Assembly (NCBI GenBank): GCA_947495055.1
Contig: CANLXO010000013.1
Span: forward strand, 28,260 to 92,259
Origin: an uncultured Psychrobacter sp.
Lineage (GTDB): Bacteria > Pseudomonadota > Gammaproteobacteria > Pseudomonadales > Moraxellaceae
Direction: 5' to 3'
DNA length: 64,000 nt
The notes under the pieces were generated by a model. That model made no database searches. It worked only from the letters and a program-made list of their open reading frames with translations, and was not told the origin of the DNA. The position numbers and the translations under genes were made by a program. How positions within the stretch are numbered: position 1 is the first letter of the stretch; the number at the start of each line of letters is the position of its first letter. Positions 46,059-56,884 of the stretch are shown here, one piece after another.

Positions 46059-47003
46059 CTACTTCTCTTGTAATGCTAGCAACCGCTGATACAAAGCGTT
46101 CTTTTTGACGCCCGTGATATCAGATGCCAGCGCTGCTGCTTTTTTTACCGATAGATCCAGCAATAGTCGCTGTAGCAAAGTATCATGAATACTCATATCG
46201 TCATCATCAGTTGCAGTGTTATTGCCTGCTATCACCAACACGATCTCACCGCGCTGCTGATTATCATCTGCTTTGACAAAATCAATCAGCGCCCCAAGCG
46301 TTGACTTGTATACCGTCTCAAAGGTCTTGGTCAGCTCACGGCAAAAGGTCACCGCGCGGTCGTGACCAAACACCGTTGCCATATCTGTCAGGCTGGCAAG
46401 AATACGGTGCGGCGCTTCATAGAATATCAATGTCTCAGTGCGCGCACTTAACGCCTCAAGCTGTTTTTGTCGGCCGTGAGTCTTGGCAGGCAAAAACCCA
46501 ATGAAGCTAAATCGATCCGAGGGCAGTCCTGCGACCGATAGCGCGCCAATAGCGGCGCAAGCACCAACGATAGGGGAGACGCTAACGCCCGCTGCGTGCG
46601 CAGCTTGCACCAACTGGTAGCCGGGGTCACTGACCAGTGGCGTACCTGCATCGCTAATCAGCGCGACTGAGTGTCCTTGCTGGATCATCTCGATAATTTT
46701 GGGCGTTTGAATGGCATGATTGTGCTCGTGATACGCCCACAATTTGTTATGTCCACGGTCAGTATCTGTAGCGTTTTTTGTCTCTTTGTCTGATGCATTT
46801 GCCTTGCTTTGGGCGTCATCAGATTTATTTTTGGTATTGATGCCAAAGTGTGAGAGCAATTTGCCAGAGGTGCGCGTGTCCTCGCAGGCGATAATAGCCA
46901 CTTGCTTGAGGGTGTCGATAGCGTGCGGCGTCATGTCACTTAAGTTACCGATAGGGGTGGCGATGATATAAAGACAGGCAGGCATCGCGGTGACAGTAGA
47001 CAT
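46059..47003 (-). CDS. rsmI: 16S rRNA (cytidine-1402-2'-O)-methyltransferase
   Basis: RsmI methylates the ribose of C1402 in 16S rRNA. The 314-residue protein has YIIATPIGNLSDMTPHAID near the start, the CEDTRTSGKLLSHFGI motif, ALISDAGTPLVSDPGYQLV and FYEAPHRI. A charged Asp/Lys/Asn-rich insert of about 30 residues (57-86) follows HFGI, where the family normally continues directly. GAGG precedes the ATG. Divergent from yraN, the common genomic neighbour. Confidence 0.96.
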   Translation of the reverse strand: MSTVTAMPACLYIIATPIGNLSDMTPHAIDTLKQVAIIACEDTRTSGKLLSHFGINTKNKSDDAQSKANASDKETKNATDTDRGHNKLWAYHEHNHAIQTPKIIEMIQQGHSVALISDAGTPLVSDPGYQLVQAAHAAGVSVSPIVGACAAIGALSVAGLPSDRFSFIGFLPAKTHGRQKQLEALSARTETLIFYEAPHRILASLTDMATVFGHDRAVTFCRELTKTFETVYKSTLGALIDFVKADDNQQRGEIVLVIAGNNTATDDDDMSIHDTLLQRLLLDLSVKKAAALASDITGVKKNALYQRLLALQEK

Positions 47004-47135
47004 GAAGACCTCAAGATAGTTGGACGATAAATGAGATAAAAAAGTGCTAAAACATAAATGCAGGGTATTAAGATGGCTAGTTTAGCATGTTGTGCTATGA
47101 TAATTATGAAATGTTCGAGTAGGGAAGTCAGCGTT

Positions 47136-47612
47136 ATGGCTGATCTAAGTACCAGTGATACTAGCGAGCGAAGTAGCACCAATATTGCCAAGCGTCCGCT
47201 ACAATTGACCTCACCCAAACAGCGCCAAGGCGGCTATTTTGAGCAGCAAGCTTGCTCGTTTTTGCAGATACAAGGCTTAACGCTTATCGCTCATAATTGG
47301 CAACAGCCTAAAGTCGGTGAGCTCGATTTAGTCATGATAGAGGCAGGCGTAGCATGGCCAATTTTAGTTTTTATTGAAGTGCGTCAGCGTAAGCGTTCAG
47401 GTTTTGGTAGTGCTGCGATGAGCGTAACCCAAGCTAAACAAAAAAAGATTATTAAGACAGCTAAGTGCTTTTTGCAGCAGCATCCAAAGTACGCCGACTA
47501 TGAATGCCGTTTTGATGTATTAGCTTATGATGTTGTGCCTTCTACTACAACTTTGTTTGATAGTGAAGTACCTGAGTGGCTCAAAGGCGCCTTTGTCACT
47601 ACTGCTTGGTAA
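47136..47612 (+). CDS. yraN: YraN/UPF0102 family protein
   Basis: A 158-residue protein of the restriction-endonuclease-like UPF0102 family. The blocks GGYFEQQACSFLQIQGLTLI, VGELDLVMIE and VFIEVRQRKRSGFGSA hold the likely nuclease-fold residues (Glu, Asp and E-x-R in place of E-x-K). Members have no settled function in most bacteria. ATG 47136 has AGGGAAG 8 bases upstream; an in-frame ATG 47106 is possible. The rsmI-yraN-BON order matches the yraL-yraN-yraP cluster of E. coli. Confidence 0.9.
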   Translation: MADLSTSDTSERSSTNIAKRPLQLTSPKQRQGGYFEQQACSFLQIQGLTLIAHNWQQPKVGELDLVMIEAGVAWPILVFIEVRQRKRSGFGSAAMSVTQAKQKKIIKTAKCFLQQHPKYADYECRFDVLAYDVVPSTTTLFDSEVPEWLKGAFVTTAW

Positions 47613-47780
47613 GTCGTCGCTACCATTTAACAAGTTTCAAATGGCAAGAAGATACACTATAAATAAAACGTATAAATAAAGAATGACATCACGTAGTAAA
47701 GATTATATTTTAAGCGATCACAAAAAATCTAACAGAAATAATTTGTCCTAAAACAAGCCAATAACTTTATGGAGTAAACC

Positions 47781-48671
47781 ATGACACGGACGTATGCAAC
47801 TGCTGCCAAACCTTTATCTTACAAAGCGATAGTAAGCCTAGCATTTGCCACTAGTATAGCGATGACAGGTTGTACGACGAACTATTTGACCAATAGTACT
47901 GAGGGTACATACGGCGTGCCAGTCACTGAACGTACTATACCGCAGCGCCTTCTTGATCGCAGTATTGAACATACCGCCAAGATAAATGTCTATGGTCTAC
48001 AAGAGAATCTGCAGCAAACCAGCCGAATGAGTATCGACAGCTTTAATAGTGAAGTTTTGCTCACAGGCGAAGTACCTACCGAGACGTTAAAGACCCAAGT
48101 TGAAAAGGTCATCAGCTCCATGCCAGATGTACGAGCTGTCTACAACGAGCTTAACGTCGGCGTGGCTCGCGGTTACAGCTCAACTGTGCAAGATGGTTAT
48201 ATCACCTCAAAACTCGTGGCAAAGGCCGCCGCTAATGACGGCGTCAAAGCCTCACAAATCAAAGCGGTCAGCAATAATGGCGTGGTCTACCTAATGGGAC
48301 GCCTGACCCCAACGCAGCAAAGCCACTTGATCGACATTGCCAATGGTACCGTTGGCGTGACAGAACTGGTGCTCCTAACGACTGTGGTCGATGATAGAGG
48401 TATCAAGATTAGCCGTGATGACATTATGTACGAGGCTAATTTGGCCACCGATGCGACAAGTCAGATGCCAGCTCAGCCTATTGTCAGACAGTTAGATACT
48501 GCCAATCGCGTCAATGCACCTGTCGGGTCAGTAAATACAAGCCCTGTACCTTCTACCAACCAAACCCCAGTCATCACTCAAAGCCCAAGTACGCAAAGTC
48601 CAGAGACACAAAGCCCGACCTCCTATCAAAACTCATCAAGTCCTTATATCGATCTGTACAAGGATCAATAA
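47781..48671 (+). CDS. BON-domain outer-membrane lipoprotein (DolP/YraP-like)
   Basis: The 296-residue precursor has a lipoprotein signal (lipobox MTGC near residue 30) and two BON domains, about 70-140 (INVYGLQENLQQ... VRAVYNEL) and 145-215 (TSKLVAKAAANDGV... VTELVLL). These fit DolP, which supports envelope integrity and outer-membrane assembly. A Ser/Thr/Pro/Gln tail of about 80 residues, absent from E. coli DolP, ends the protein and contains TQSPx repeats. GGAG precedes the ATG. Position near rsmI-yraN supports the call. Confidence 0.9.
   Translation: MTRTYATAAKPLSYKAIVSLAFATSIAMTGCTTNYLTNSTEGTYGVPVTERTIPQRLLDRSIEHTAKINVYGLQENLQQTSRMSIDSFNSEVLLTGEVPTETLKTQVEKVISSMPDVRAVYNELNVGVARGYSSTVQDGYITSKLVAKAAANDGVKASQIKAVSNNGVVYLMGRLTPTQQSHLIDIANGTVGVTELVLLTTVVDDRGIKISRDDIMYEANLATDATSQMPAQPIVRQLDTANRVNAPVGSVNTSPVPSTNQTPVITQSPSTQSPETQSPTSYQNSSSPYIDLYKDQ
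48576..48620 (+). repeat. Coding 15-base tandem repeat in the BON lipoprotein tail
   Basis: Three in-frame 15-base units encode T-Q-S-P followed by S, E or T. The units differ by synonymous and single changes. Confidence 0.85.
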
Positions 48672-48904
48672 CTTAAAATAAAGAACGCTCAAAAAAGGTA
48701 TGAGCAGTTAGTGCAACGTGAATGACAATAACCCTAAACAGACATAACAGGAAAAGCACGATAACTAAAGCGATAGCCATTACACTATAACCAGTAAAAT
48801 TAAGGGAGTAGTCAACGCAATGCCTACAACGTTGTACTTATAATGCAGCATTTAAGTTGTTGACTGACACAAAAATAAAATAGGGACAATACAGGGTAGG
48901 AATA

Positions 48905-49918
48905 ATGGCTATGAACGATGAAAAGTTAAATATCAATATTGAGTCAGGTAAAACTAAATCACGTAAAACTGGGTCAGGTAAGACTGAGTCACGTAAGACT
49001 GAGTCACGCAAATTTAATTTGGGTACGGTAGGCATCAGCACCGCTGTCGCGATAGGCGGTATTGCGCTTGCAACGCAGCAAGCACAAGCCTTGTCAGCAT
49101 TGGCTATCGTCAATGGCATCACCGCAAGTGGCGGCGTTGGCGTTAGCAAGGATATTTTGTACGGTGATGAGCCTTTGCAAGATTTGGATATTTATTATCC
49201 AAAACCATTAGCACAAGCTATGAAGTCGCAGCAGGTCATTAGCGATACTTATCCTATGGTGGTGTTCGTACACGGCGGCTCTTGGGAGAGTGGGAATAAA
49301 GAAGAGTATGCGTTCGTCGGTCAAAGCCTAGCGCAGGCAGGCTATATCACAGCGGTCATCAATTATCGTAAAGCGCCTGAATACGCTTATCCTGATTATG
49401 TCGAAGATACGGCAAAAGCGATCGCTTGGAGCTATGACAATGCCCAAAACTACTATGGCGACCCTGAGCGTTTTGCGGTTATTGGACATTCAGCAGGTGC
49501 GTTCAATGCCGTGGCCGCGGTCTCTAACGAAGACTTTTTAGCGCCATATGGGATTAAGCCTGATGATATTAGCGCAGTCATTGGTATTGCAGGCCCATAT
49601 AGTTATGACTTTCGTAAATTCAGCAGCGCCAGTGCCTTTGGTGACAATGCAACGCCAGATGAGGTAATGCCAGATAGACAGATCAAAGGGCCACAGCCAC
49701 CATATCTGTTACTGACTGCTGAGAATGACAAAATTGTCCATGATCAAAACACCATTAAAATGACGCAAGCACTAAAAGACAAAGGCGTCACCGTTGAGAC
49801 AGGCGTTATCAAAGGCGCTAGTCACGCCACTAGCATTGGGGCCATGGCGACGCCACTACGCTGGGTCAATGATGTGCGCGCGCAAGTGGTCAACTATTTG
49901 GATTCAAAAGTCAAATAG
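48905..49918 (+). CDS. Membrane-anchored alpha/beta hydrolase (esterase) with repeat N-terminus
   Basis: A 337-residue hydrolase. The HGGSW oxyanion motif is at 123-127 and the nucleophile Ser196 is in GHSAGAF. The triad His may be in GASHATS near 312 and the Asp in ENDKIVHD. This places it in the BD-FAE/carboxylesterase type. Residues 14-36 consist of Lys/Ser/Thr repeats, followed by a hydrophobic segment (about 40-72) that is a signal or membrane anchor; the catalytic part is then periplasmic. AGGAATA precedes the ATG. Substrate unknown. Confidence 0.85.
   Translation: MAMNDEKLNINIESGKTKSRKTGSGKTESRKTESRKFNLGTVGISTAVAIGGIALATQQAQALSALAIVNGITASGGVGVSKDILYGDEPLQDLDIYYPKPLAQAMKSQQVISDTYPMVVFVHGGSWESGNKEEYAFVGQSLAQAGYITAVINYRKAPEYAYPDYVEDTAKAIAWSYDNAQNYYGDPERFAVIGHSAGAFNAVAAVSNEDFLAPYGIKPDDISAVIGIAGPYSYDFRKFSSASAFGDNATPDEVMPDRQIKGPQPPYLLLTAENDKIVHDQNTIKMTQALKDKGVTVETGVIKGASHATSIGAMATPLRWVNDVRAQVVNYLDSKVK
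48941..49015 (+). repeat. Coding minisatellite: five 15-base units in the esterase N-terminus
   Basis: Five in-frame 15-base units encode x-S-(G/R)-K-(T/F). The units differ at few positions, and units 4 and 5 are nearly identical. Copy-number change would keep the frame. Confidence 0.93.
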
Positions 49919-50042
49919 CTTTACTGTAATGCAGTAGTCTTGTGTGATAAGCGAGCAGGTCAGACAGTGCTGTAAGATAGTCAAACTCTTGTTATAATGT
50001 CGCCATTCAAAAATCATTTTATAATTAAAGACAGGATATCTT

Positions 50043-50294
50043 ATGAGCATGAACGCTGACGATCTTATTGCATTTTTGCAGCAGCATTACCCAGACGCCT
50101 TTATACAAGCGGCTAATCAAGGCAACAAGTTTGATGTTCGCGTCGTTGATGCCAGCTTTGAGGGCAAACGTACCGTTCAGCGTCAGCAAGCTATTTATGC
50201 CTTGGTCAATGATAAGATTGCGAGCGGCGATATCCATGCGCTTAACATTCAAGCGCTCACGCCAGCTGAGTGGGATGTTCAGTCCAAAGGCTAA
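50043..50294 (+). CDS. ibaG: IbaG (BolA-like) protein
   Basis: This 83-residue BolA-family protein lies directly before murA, as ibaG does in E. coli. The domain spans most of the length, with FDVRVVDASFEGKRTVQRQQ and the His-containing IHALNIQALTP near the end; this His can help bind a shared Fe-S cluster with glutaredoxin. AGGATA lies before the ATG. The gap to murA is 118 bases. Confidence 0.92.
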   Translation: MSMNADDLIAFLQQHYPDAFIQAANQGNKFDVRVVDASFEGKRTVQRQQAIYALVNDKIASGDIHALNIQALTPAEWDVQSKG

Positions 50295-50400
50295 TGGCTT
50301 TTGTATTTGATCAAAATTTGAAGTGAACTCATTTAGCACTTTTATCTTTGTTCTTTTTCTATTTATTCGCCTGCATACTTTTATTTGCAAGCACAGCTAG

Positions 50401-51681
<1,281 letters not shown>

Positions 51682-51763
51682 TAGTCATCAAGCACTAAGA
51701 ACAAAATTAATATCAATACCGATTTCAATTAGACTATAAATAGCAAATGGACACTGTGTCATT

Positions 51764-52459
51764 ATGACCCAAGCAACCAAGCACGACTCAAATAGTGGCT
51801 TACTAAACGAAGTAAACGATGAGTTTTCAGGTTTAACCTTAGCGTTATCTAAGGGACGTATCTTAGAGGAGACTATGCCGCTACTCCAAGCGGCTGGTGT
51901 TGACTTATTAGAAGACCCAGAGGCCTCGCGTAAACTTATTTTTCCGACATCTAATCCCAACGTGCGCGTACTAATCCTGCGCGCAAGTGATGTACCGACT
52001 TATGTAGAGCACGGTGCGGCTGATTTTGGCGTAGCGGGTAAAGATGTCTTGCTTGAGCATGGGGCCAATCATGTGTACGAGCTGCTTGATCTACGCATTG
52101 CCCAGTGTAAGCTGATGACCGCAGGCATTAAGGGAGCCGCGCTTCCTAACCGCCGTCTGCGTATTGCGACTAAATACGTCAACGTTGCCCGTGCTTACTT
52201 TGCCAGTCAAGGTCAGCAAGTGGATGTGATTAAGCTGTACGGTTCGATGGAGCTTGCGCCTTTAGTCGGTTTAGGCGATCTGATCGTTGATGTGGTCGAT
52301 ACAGGCAATACCCTGCGTGCTAACGGACTTGAGCCGCGCGATCATATCTGTGATGTGTCTTCGCGCTTAATCGTTAATCAAGTCAGCTATAAGCGTAAAT
52401 TTGCTTTGCTTGAGCCTATTTTAAACAGCTTTAAAGACAGTATTGCTGCCACAGCCTAG
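51764..52459 (+). CDS. hisG: HisG, ATP phosphoribosyltransferase, short form
   Basis: HisG starts histidine synthesis by joining ATP and PRPP. The 231-residue protein lacks the C-terminal regulatory domain, so it is the short form that normally needs HisZ; hisZ is not in this window. Family blocks are [31 protein letters not shown] and [16 protein letters not shown] (PRPP site). An acidic N-terminal extension of about 20 residues precedes the core. The ribosome binding site is weak. hisD and hisC follow. Confidence 0.96.
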   Translation: MTQATKHDSNSGLLNEVNDEFSGLTLALSKGRILEETMPLLQAAGVDLLEDPEASRKLIFPTSNPNVRVLILRASDVPTYVEHGAADFGVAGKDVLLEHGANHVYELLDLRIAQCKLMTAGIKGAALPNRRLRIATKYVNVARAYFASQGQQVDVIKLYGSMELAPLVGLGDLIVDVVDTGNTLRANGLEPRDHICDVSSRLIVNQVSYKRKFALLEPILNSFKDSIAATA

Positions 52460-52532
52460 CTTATCTCTAATGATAACGTTAGCTGTCAGTACTGATAGTA
52501 AGCATAAAATTAAACACAGTTATACAGATTAT

Positions 52533-52581
52533 AAAACCAGTTGAGCGCTATAAAAGGAATATGGCATGCTAAACTGGTTTT
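52533..52581. repeat. Inverted repeat between hisG and hisD
   Basis: AAAACCAGTT (52533-52542) and AACTGGTTTT (52572-52581) are perfect complements 29 bases apart. The right arm continues into a T/G-rich stretch. It could be a terminator after hisG or a leader structure for hisD. Confidence 0.7.
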
Positions 52582-52645
52582 GTTGTGTCTACGGTTAGGC
52601 CGCCCTCATTATTTTTGGTCAAATAGATAGAATATAGGACAAATT

Positions 52646-53941
52646 ATGCGCCATTTAAGCACTTTGGATACTGATTTTGATAGTCAATTGACGCAGTTGT
52701 TAGCTTTTGAGACCGTCAACGATGCCAAATTACTAAGCACCGTTGATGACATCATCGCGCAAGTTCGCGCTGATGGCGACGATGTGGTACTGGCGTTGAC
52801 GCAGAAGTTTGATCAGCATCCAGCAACATCAATGAGTGAGCTTGAATTATCTAAAGAGGCATTAGCTAAAGCTTTCGATAGCCTTGACGATGAAGTTCGT
52901 GACGCTTTGACTACGGCGGCGACCCGAGTTCAGAGTTTCCATGAGCGCCAAGTACAAGAGACTTGGCAGTACGAGGATGAGCTGGGTAACCGTTTAGGAC
53001 AAAAAGTCACGCCACTCGATCGCGTTGGTATCTACGTGCCAGGTGGTCTAGCGTCTTATCCTTCCTCAGTACTCATGAACGCGATTCCTGCAAAAGTTGC
53101 AGGCGTAACTGAAATCATCATGGTCGTACCTGCGCCCAAAGGGGTGCTTAATCCTTTAGTATTGGCCGCCGCTCATCTGGCTCAAGTGGACCGTGTCTTT
53201 ACTATTGGTGGCGCGCAAGCCGTCGCAGCACTGGCTTACGGTACTAAAACGATTCCAGCGGTTGATAAAATAACAGGGCCTGGTAACAAATACGTAGCGG
53301 CTGCCAAGCGTGCGGTATTTGGTAAAGTCGGTATCGATATGATCGCAGGCCCATCCGAGGTCTTGGTTTATGCTGAGGGCGAAGCGGCGGATCGCGCTGA
53401 CTGGCTGGCAATGGATCTACTCTCACAAGCCGAGCATGACCGTATTGCGCAAGCTATCTTTGTAACGACCAGTGCGTCACAGCTTAAAGAAGTGGCGATA
53501 GAGATCGAAAAAGCGTTGACTGAGTTACCAAAAGCGGATATTGCACGTGACTCTCTTGAGAACCGCGGCGCGTTAATACTGGTCAGAGATAGAGCCGAGG
53601 GCATGGCACTGATTAACCGTATTGCGCCTGAGCATTTAGAATTATCCGTGGATGATCCTGATATCTTACTTAACGATATTCGTCATGCAGGTGCGATATT
53701 TATGGGTCGTCATACGCCAGAGGCTATCGGTGACTACTGCGCAGGCCCCAACCACGTACTGCCAACTTCAGGTACTGCAAGGTTCTCATCACCGCTTGGG
53801 GTTTATGATTTTCAAAAAAAATCTTCAATAATTTATTGTACGCAAAGCGGCAGTCAAGCGCTGGCAAGAACGGCAGATATCCTCGCGCAGCACGAAGATC
53901 TAGAGGCACACGCCAGATCAGCGCGTTATCGCTATCAGTAA
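52646..53941 (+). CDS. hisD: HisD, histidinol dehydrogenase
   Basis: HisD oxidises histidinol to histidine with NAD, the last two steps of the pathway. The 431-residue protein has [18 protein letters not shown] near residue 125, [29 protein letters not shown], the zinc- and acid-base region LLSQAEHD, and [17 protein letters not shown] lies just before the ATG. hisC follows after 140 bases. Confidence 0.97.
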   Translation: MRHLSTLDTDFDSQLTQLLAFETVNDAKLLSTVDDIIAQVRADGDDVVLALTQKFDQHPATSMSELELSKEALAKAFDSLDDEVRDALTTAATRVQSFHERQVQETWQYEDELGNRLGQKVTPLDRVGIYVPGGLASYPSSVLMNAIPAKVAGVTEIIMVVPAPKGVLNPLVLAAAHLAQVDRVFTIGGAQAVAALAYGTKTIPAVDKITGPGNKYVAAAKRAVFGKVGIDMIAGPSEVLVYAEGEAADRADWLAMDLLSQAEHDRIAQAIFVTTSASQLKEVAIEIEKALTELPKADIARDSLENRGALILVRDRAEGMALINRIAPEHLELSVDDPDILLNDIRHAGAIFMGRHTPEAIGDYCAGPNHVLPTSGTARFSSPLGVYDFQKKSSIIYCTQSGSQALARTADILAQHEDLEAHARSARYRYQ

Positions 53942-54081
53942 TCAGTTGATGTTGACGCTGATTAAATAGACAAAACAGTAGAAATAAAGCACCATTGATG
54001 AGCAGTATTCGATTATGCTCTTGACATAGAAACGTCATAAATGATGCGATAAATAGTTATCGATTAGCTTTAGGATAAATT

Positions 54082-55209
54082 ATGAGCGAGCAAAGAATAG
54101 ACAACAGATTATGGTCAGCTAAAGCGCGTAACTTATCACCTTATGTGCCAGGTGAGCAGCCCCAGCACGACAATTTGTGCAAATTAAATACCAATGAAAA
54201 TCCCTTCCCGCCGTCACCGAAAGTCGGCGAGGCCATTACGCACATGCTCGCGCAGCAAGCGGACAATTTGCGCCTTTATCCTGATCCTGAGTCTGATGAG
54301 CTACGCACAGCACTAGCAGAGTATTATGACCTTGAGCGTGATCAAGTGTTTGTCGGTAATGGTTCTGATGAGGTATTGGCCCTAGTCTTTGCCAGCTTTT
54401 TTATGAAAGAGCGCCCTGTGCTTGCACCTGATATCAGCTATAGTTTTTATCCAGTATATGCACAAACCTTTGGCGTGGAGCTGGTGCAGATAGCGCTAGA
54501 GTCTGACTTTAGTATTGATCCTGACGCCTATCGCCAGCCTTGTAGCGGGATTATCATCGCCAATCCTAATGCGCCAACAGGGCTGCTTTTATCACTAGCT
54601 GATATTAGCAAGCTTGCCAGCGAGCACACTAATGCTGTGATTGTTATCGATGAAGCTTATATTGATTTTGCAGAAGATGAGGATGTTTCAGCGATTGGTC
54701 TCATCAATGAATTTGATAATTTGCTAGTGACGCAGACCTTTTCAAAATCGCGCTCACTTGCAGGCTTGCGGGTAGGGATGGCCTTTGGCAATCTCTCGCT
54801 CATCGAGGCGCTAACGCGTATGAAAAACAGCTTTAACAGCTACCCGCTCGATAAGCTGGCGCAAGCAGGGTCAAAGGCCAGTGTTTTAGATAGCGACTAC
54901 TTTAAGCAAACTTGCCAGCGAGTTATAGATTTGCGTCAGTCACTAACGGCTGGTTTGAGCGCGCTTGGTTATGAGGTGCTACCGTCCCACGCCAATTTTG
55001 TATTTGCGCGTCCGCCTTTGGGCAATGCGCAAGAAATCGCAAGCCAATTGCGCGAGCAGGGCATTATCGTACGTCATTTTGATAAGGCGCGGATTAATGA
55101 ATATGTGCGCATCACGGTTGGTACGCCTGATCAGCACAAACGTCTAATCGACGCTCTAACGGTGCTCCATGATAAGATAGATCAAAATCAGGACGCCTTG
55201 TCTTCTTGA
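54082..55209 (+). CDS. hisC: HisC, histidinol-phosphate aminotransferase
   Basis: HisC transfers an amino group from glutamate to imidazole acetol phosphate, using PLP. The 375-residue protein has KLNTNENPFPPSP near the start, NGSDEVLALVF, NPNAPTGLLLS, VIDEAYIDFAE and the PLP lysine in TFSKSRSLAGLRVGMAFG near residue 222. AGGAT stands before the ATG. The stop lies 2 bases from that of the convergent pabB. Confidence 0.96.
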   Translation: MSEQRIDNRLWSAKARNLSPYVPGEQPQHDNLCKLNTNENPFPPSPKVGEAITHMLAQQADNLRLYPDPESDELRTALAEYYDLERDQVFVGNGSDEVLALVFASFFMKERPVLAPDISYSFYPVYAQTFGVELVQIALESDFSIDPDAYRQPCSGIIIANPNAPTGLLLSLADISKLASEHTNAVIVIDEAYIDFAEDEDVSAIGLINEFDNLLVTQTFSKSRSLAGLRVGMAFGNLSLIEALTRMKNSFNSYPLDKLAQAGSKASVLDSDYFKQTCQRVIDLRQSLTAGLSALGYEVLPSHANFVFARPPLGNAQEIASQLREQGIIVRHFDKARINEYVRITVGTPDQHKRLIDALTVLHDKIDQNQDALSS

Positions 55210-55211
55210 TA

Positions 55212-56873
55212 CTAGCTTGCTGTCTTGTCTTTGTTTTGGTGCAATACAGCAAGTAAATTACCGACTTTATCGAGGCATTCTTGATACTCATCGGAGCAGT
55301 CAGACGCCACTGTTATTCCGCCACCTGCCCACAAGCTCACTTGGCTATCACTATTATTTTTAGGGTTATGCTGAGCTTGTAGCGTGCGAATCAATACATT
55401 CCACTGACCACTACCATCAAAATTCATGTAGCCCATGGTGCCGCAGTAGGCACCGCGTGGCATGGTTTCTAGTTCTGCGATAATCTCAACCGCACGTTTT
55501 TTTGGTGTGCCTGTGATCGAGCCTGCAGGCAAACTGCCAAATAATACGCTCAGAGGATGCGTCTCAGATCGTAGCTCAGCGGTAATGGTGCTCACCATAT
55601 GATGCACGTTACTAAAGCTCTCAATATCAAATAACTGCGGCACCTTAACGCTACCTATCTTGGCATATTTGCCCAAGTCATTACGCAGCAAATCCACAAT
55701 CATTACGTTTTCAGAGCGATCCTTAGCGCTATCAATGAGTTGCTGTTTGAGCCTTTTATCTTGCTCAGCAGTTGCGCCGCGCGGCTGCGTGCCTTTGATA
55801 GGTTTGGTACGGATATAATGCGTACTAGTTTTGCTATCACTGATAAAAGTAAAGAACAACTCAGGCGAGCAGCTTAGTAATTCAAAATGCGCCTTCTGTC
55901 TATCTATCTGGCTATGTTGAATAGAGGGAGTCACACTCATATATCCAGCAAACGGCGCTTGGGTATTGCGATGCAGAGCAGGCAAGTAATCAAGAAGCTG
56001 CGTCGCTGATTTATCATTAAAACCCGCATCAGCATCAAAACCACCAAGCCACGCTTGCGTCAAGTTGATCTGATAGCAGTCGCCTTGCTGTAGATAATTC
56101 TGAGTTTGAATAAAGGCTTGCTGGTAATCGCTCTTTTGCCATTTTGCTGTAAGCATTAAAGGTTTAGTTGCCGATTTAAAAGTGTTTGTCATCGCTAATT
56201 GGCTATTTAATACATCTAAATAAGCTATCAGCTTTTTTATGAGCGCCGCCTTTGAGTCTTGAGGTAAAGCACTATTATCTGATGTTACCTGTAGTGTCCA
56301 CTGCGTTTGATCTTTATCAGCACTTAAATAAATATCGTAGTGCCCAAGTACCGCGCAGGGTTGATGCGCTTGCTTGATATTTGAGTTTGGACTTAAGTGA
56401 TGCGCGGCAATATCGTAGCCGATAAAACCCATTAGCCCATGATGATATTTAGGTGCATCAGTTAGAGCTGAGTGGTTATTATCACTTTTATAGTCTTCGC
56501 TATAGGTGATGAGCTCATTTTGCCAAGCATGATAAGTCATTATTTTAGTGCAGGTTTTATCGTTACTTGTTTTATCGCTATTTGAGCCAGTATCACGGCA
56601 GTGTTTAATAATTTGATAAGTCGCGCTGTTATCGATGTCATTTTGATAAGAGCTATCAGGATAAACCTGCCAGCTGACCTTAGGTAGTAGACCGATAACA
56701 GGCTGATCCTTGTTATTGAGCCAGACCAGTTGCCATCTCGCCTTTTGGTCTTGCGCCAATAGATGCCGCTGCAATATCGGCAATAAATCAGCTGCTGCCA
56801 AATCACCAAAACGCCAGCTATTACTTTGAATAACTGGCGTTGTTAGAGGATATAGGTTTTTTAATAAGCTCAT
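55212..56873 (-). CDS. pabB: Aminodeoxychorismate synthase component I
   Basis: PabB aminates chorismate for p-aminobenzoate and folate synthesis. The PIKGT motif near residue 342 marks PabB; anthranilate synthase has PIAGT. Other chorismate-binding blocks are RNDLGKYAKIGSV, SGSITGTPKKRAVEII-like (PAGSITGTPKKR) and AGGGITVASDC at the end. At 553 residues it is about 100 longer than E. coli PabB, with polar Asp/Asn/Ser/Lys-rich inserts at about 92-145. The start lies 11 bases beyond the fabB stop, so fabB-pabB are co-transcribed. Confidence 0.94.
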   Translation of the reverse strand: MSLLKNLYPLTTPVIQSNSWRFGDLAAADLLPILQRHLLAQDQKARWQLVWLNNKDQPVIGLLPKVSWQVYPDSSYQNDIDNSATYQIIKHCRDTGSNSDKTSNDKTCTKIMTYHAWQNELITYSEDYKSDNNHSALTDAPKYHHGLMGFIGYDIAAHHLSPNSNIKQAHQPCAVLGHYDIYLSADKDQTQWTLQVTSDNSALPQDSKAALIKKLIAYLDVLNSQLAMTNTFKSATKPLMLTAKWQKSDYQQAFIQTQNYLQQGDCYQINLTQAWLGGFDADAGFNDKSATQLLDYLPALHRNTQAPFAGYMSVTPSIQHSQIDRQKAHFELLSCSPELFFTFISDSKTSTHYIRTKPIKGTQPRGATAEQDKRLKQQLIDSAKDRSENVMIVDLLRNDLGKYAKIGSVKVPQLFDIESFSNVHHMVSTITAELRSETHPLSVLFGSLPAGSITGTPKKRAVEIIAELETMPRGAYCGTMGYMNFDGSGQWNVLIRTLQAQHNPKNNSDSQVSLWAGGGITVASDCSDEYQECLDKVGNLLAVLHQNKDKTAS

Positions 56874-56884
56874 AAAGGTATTGT

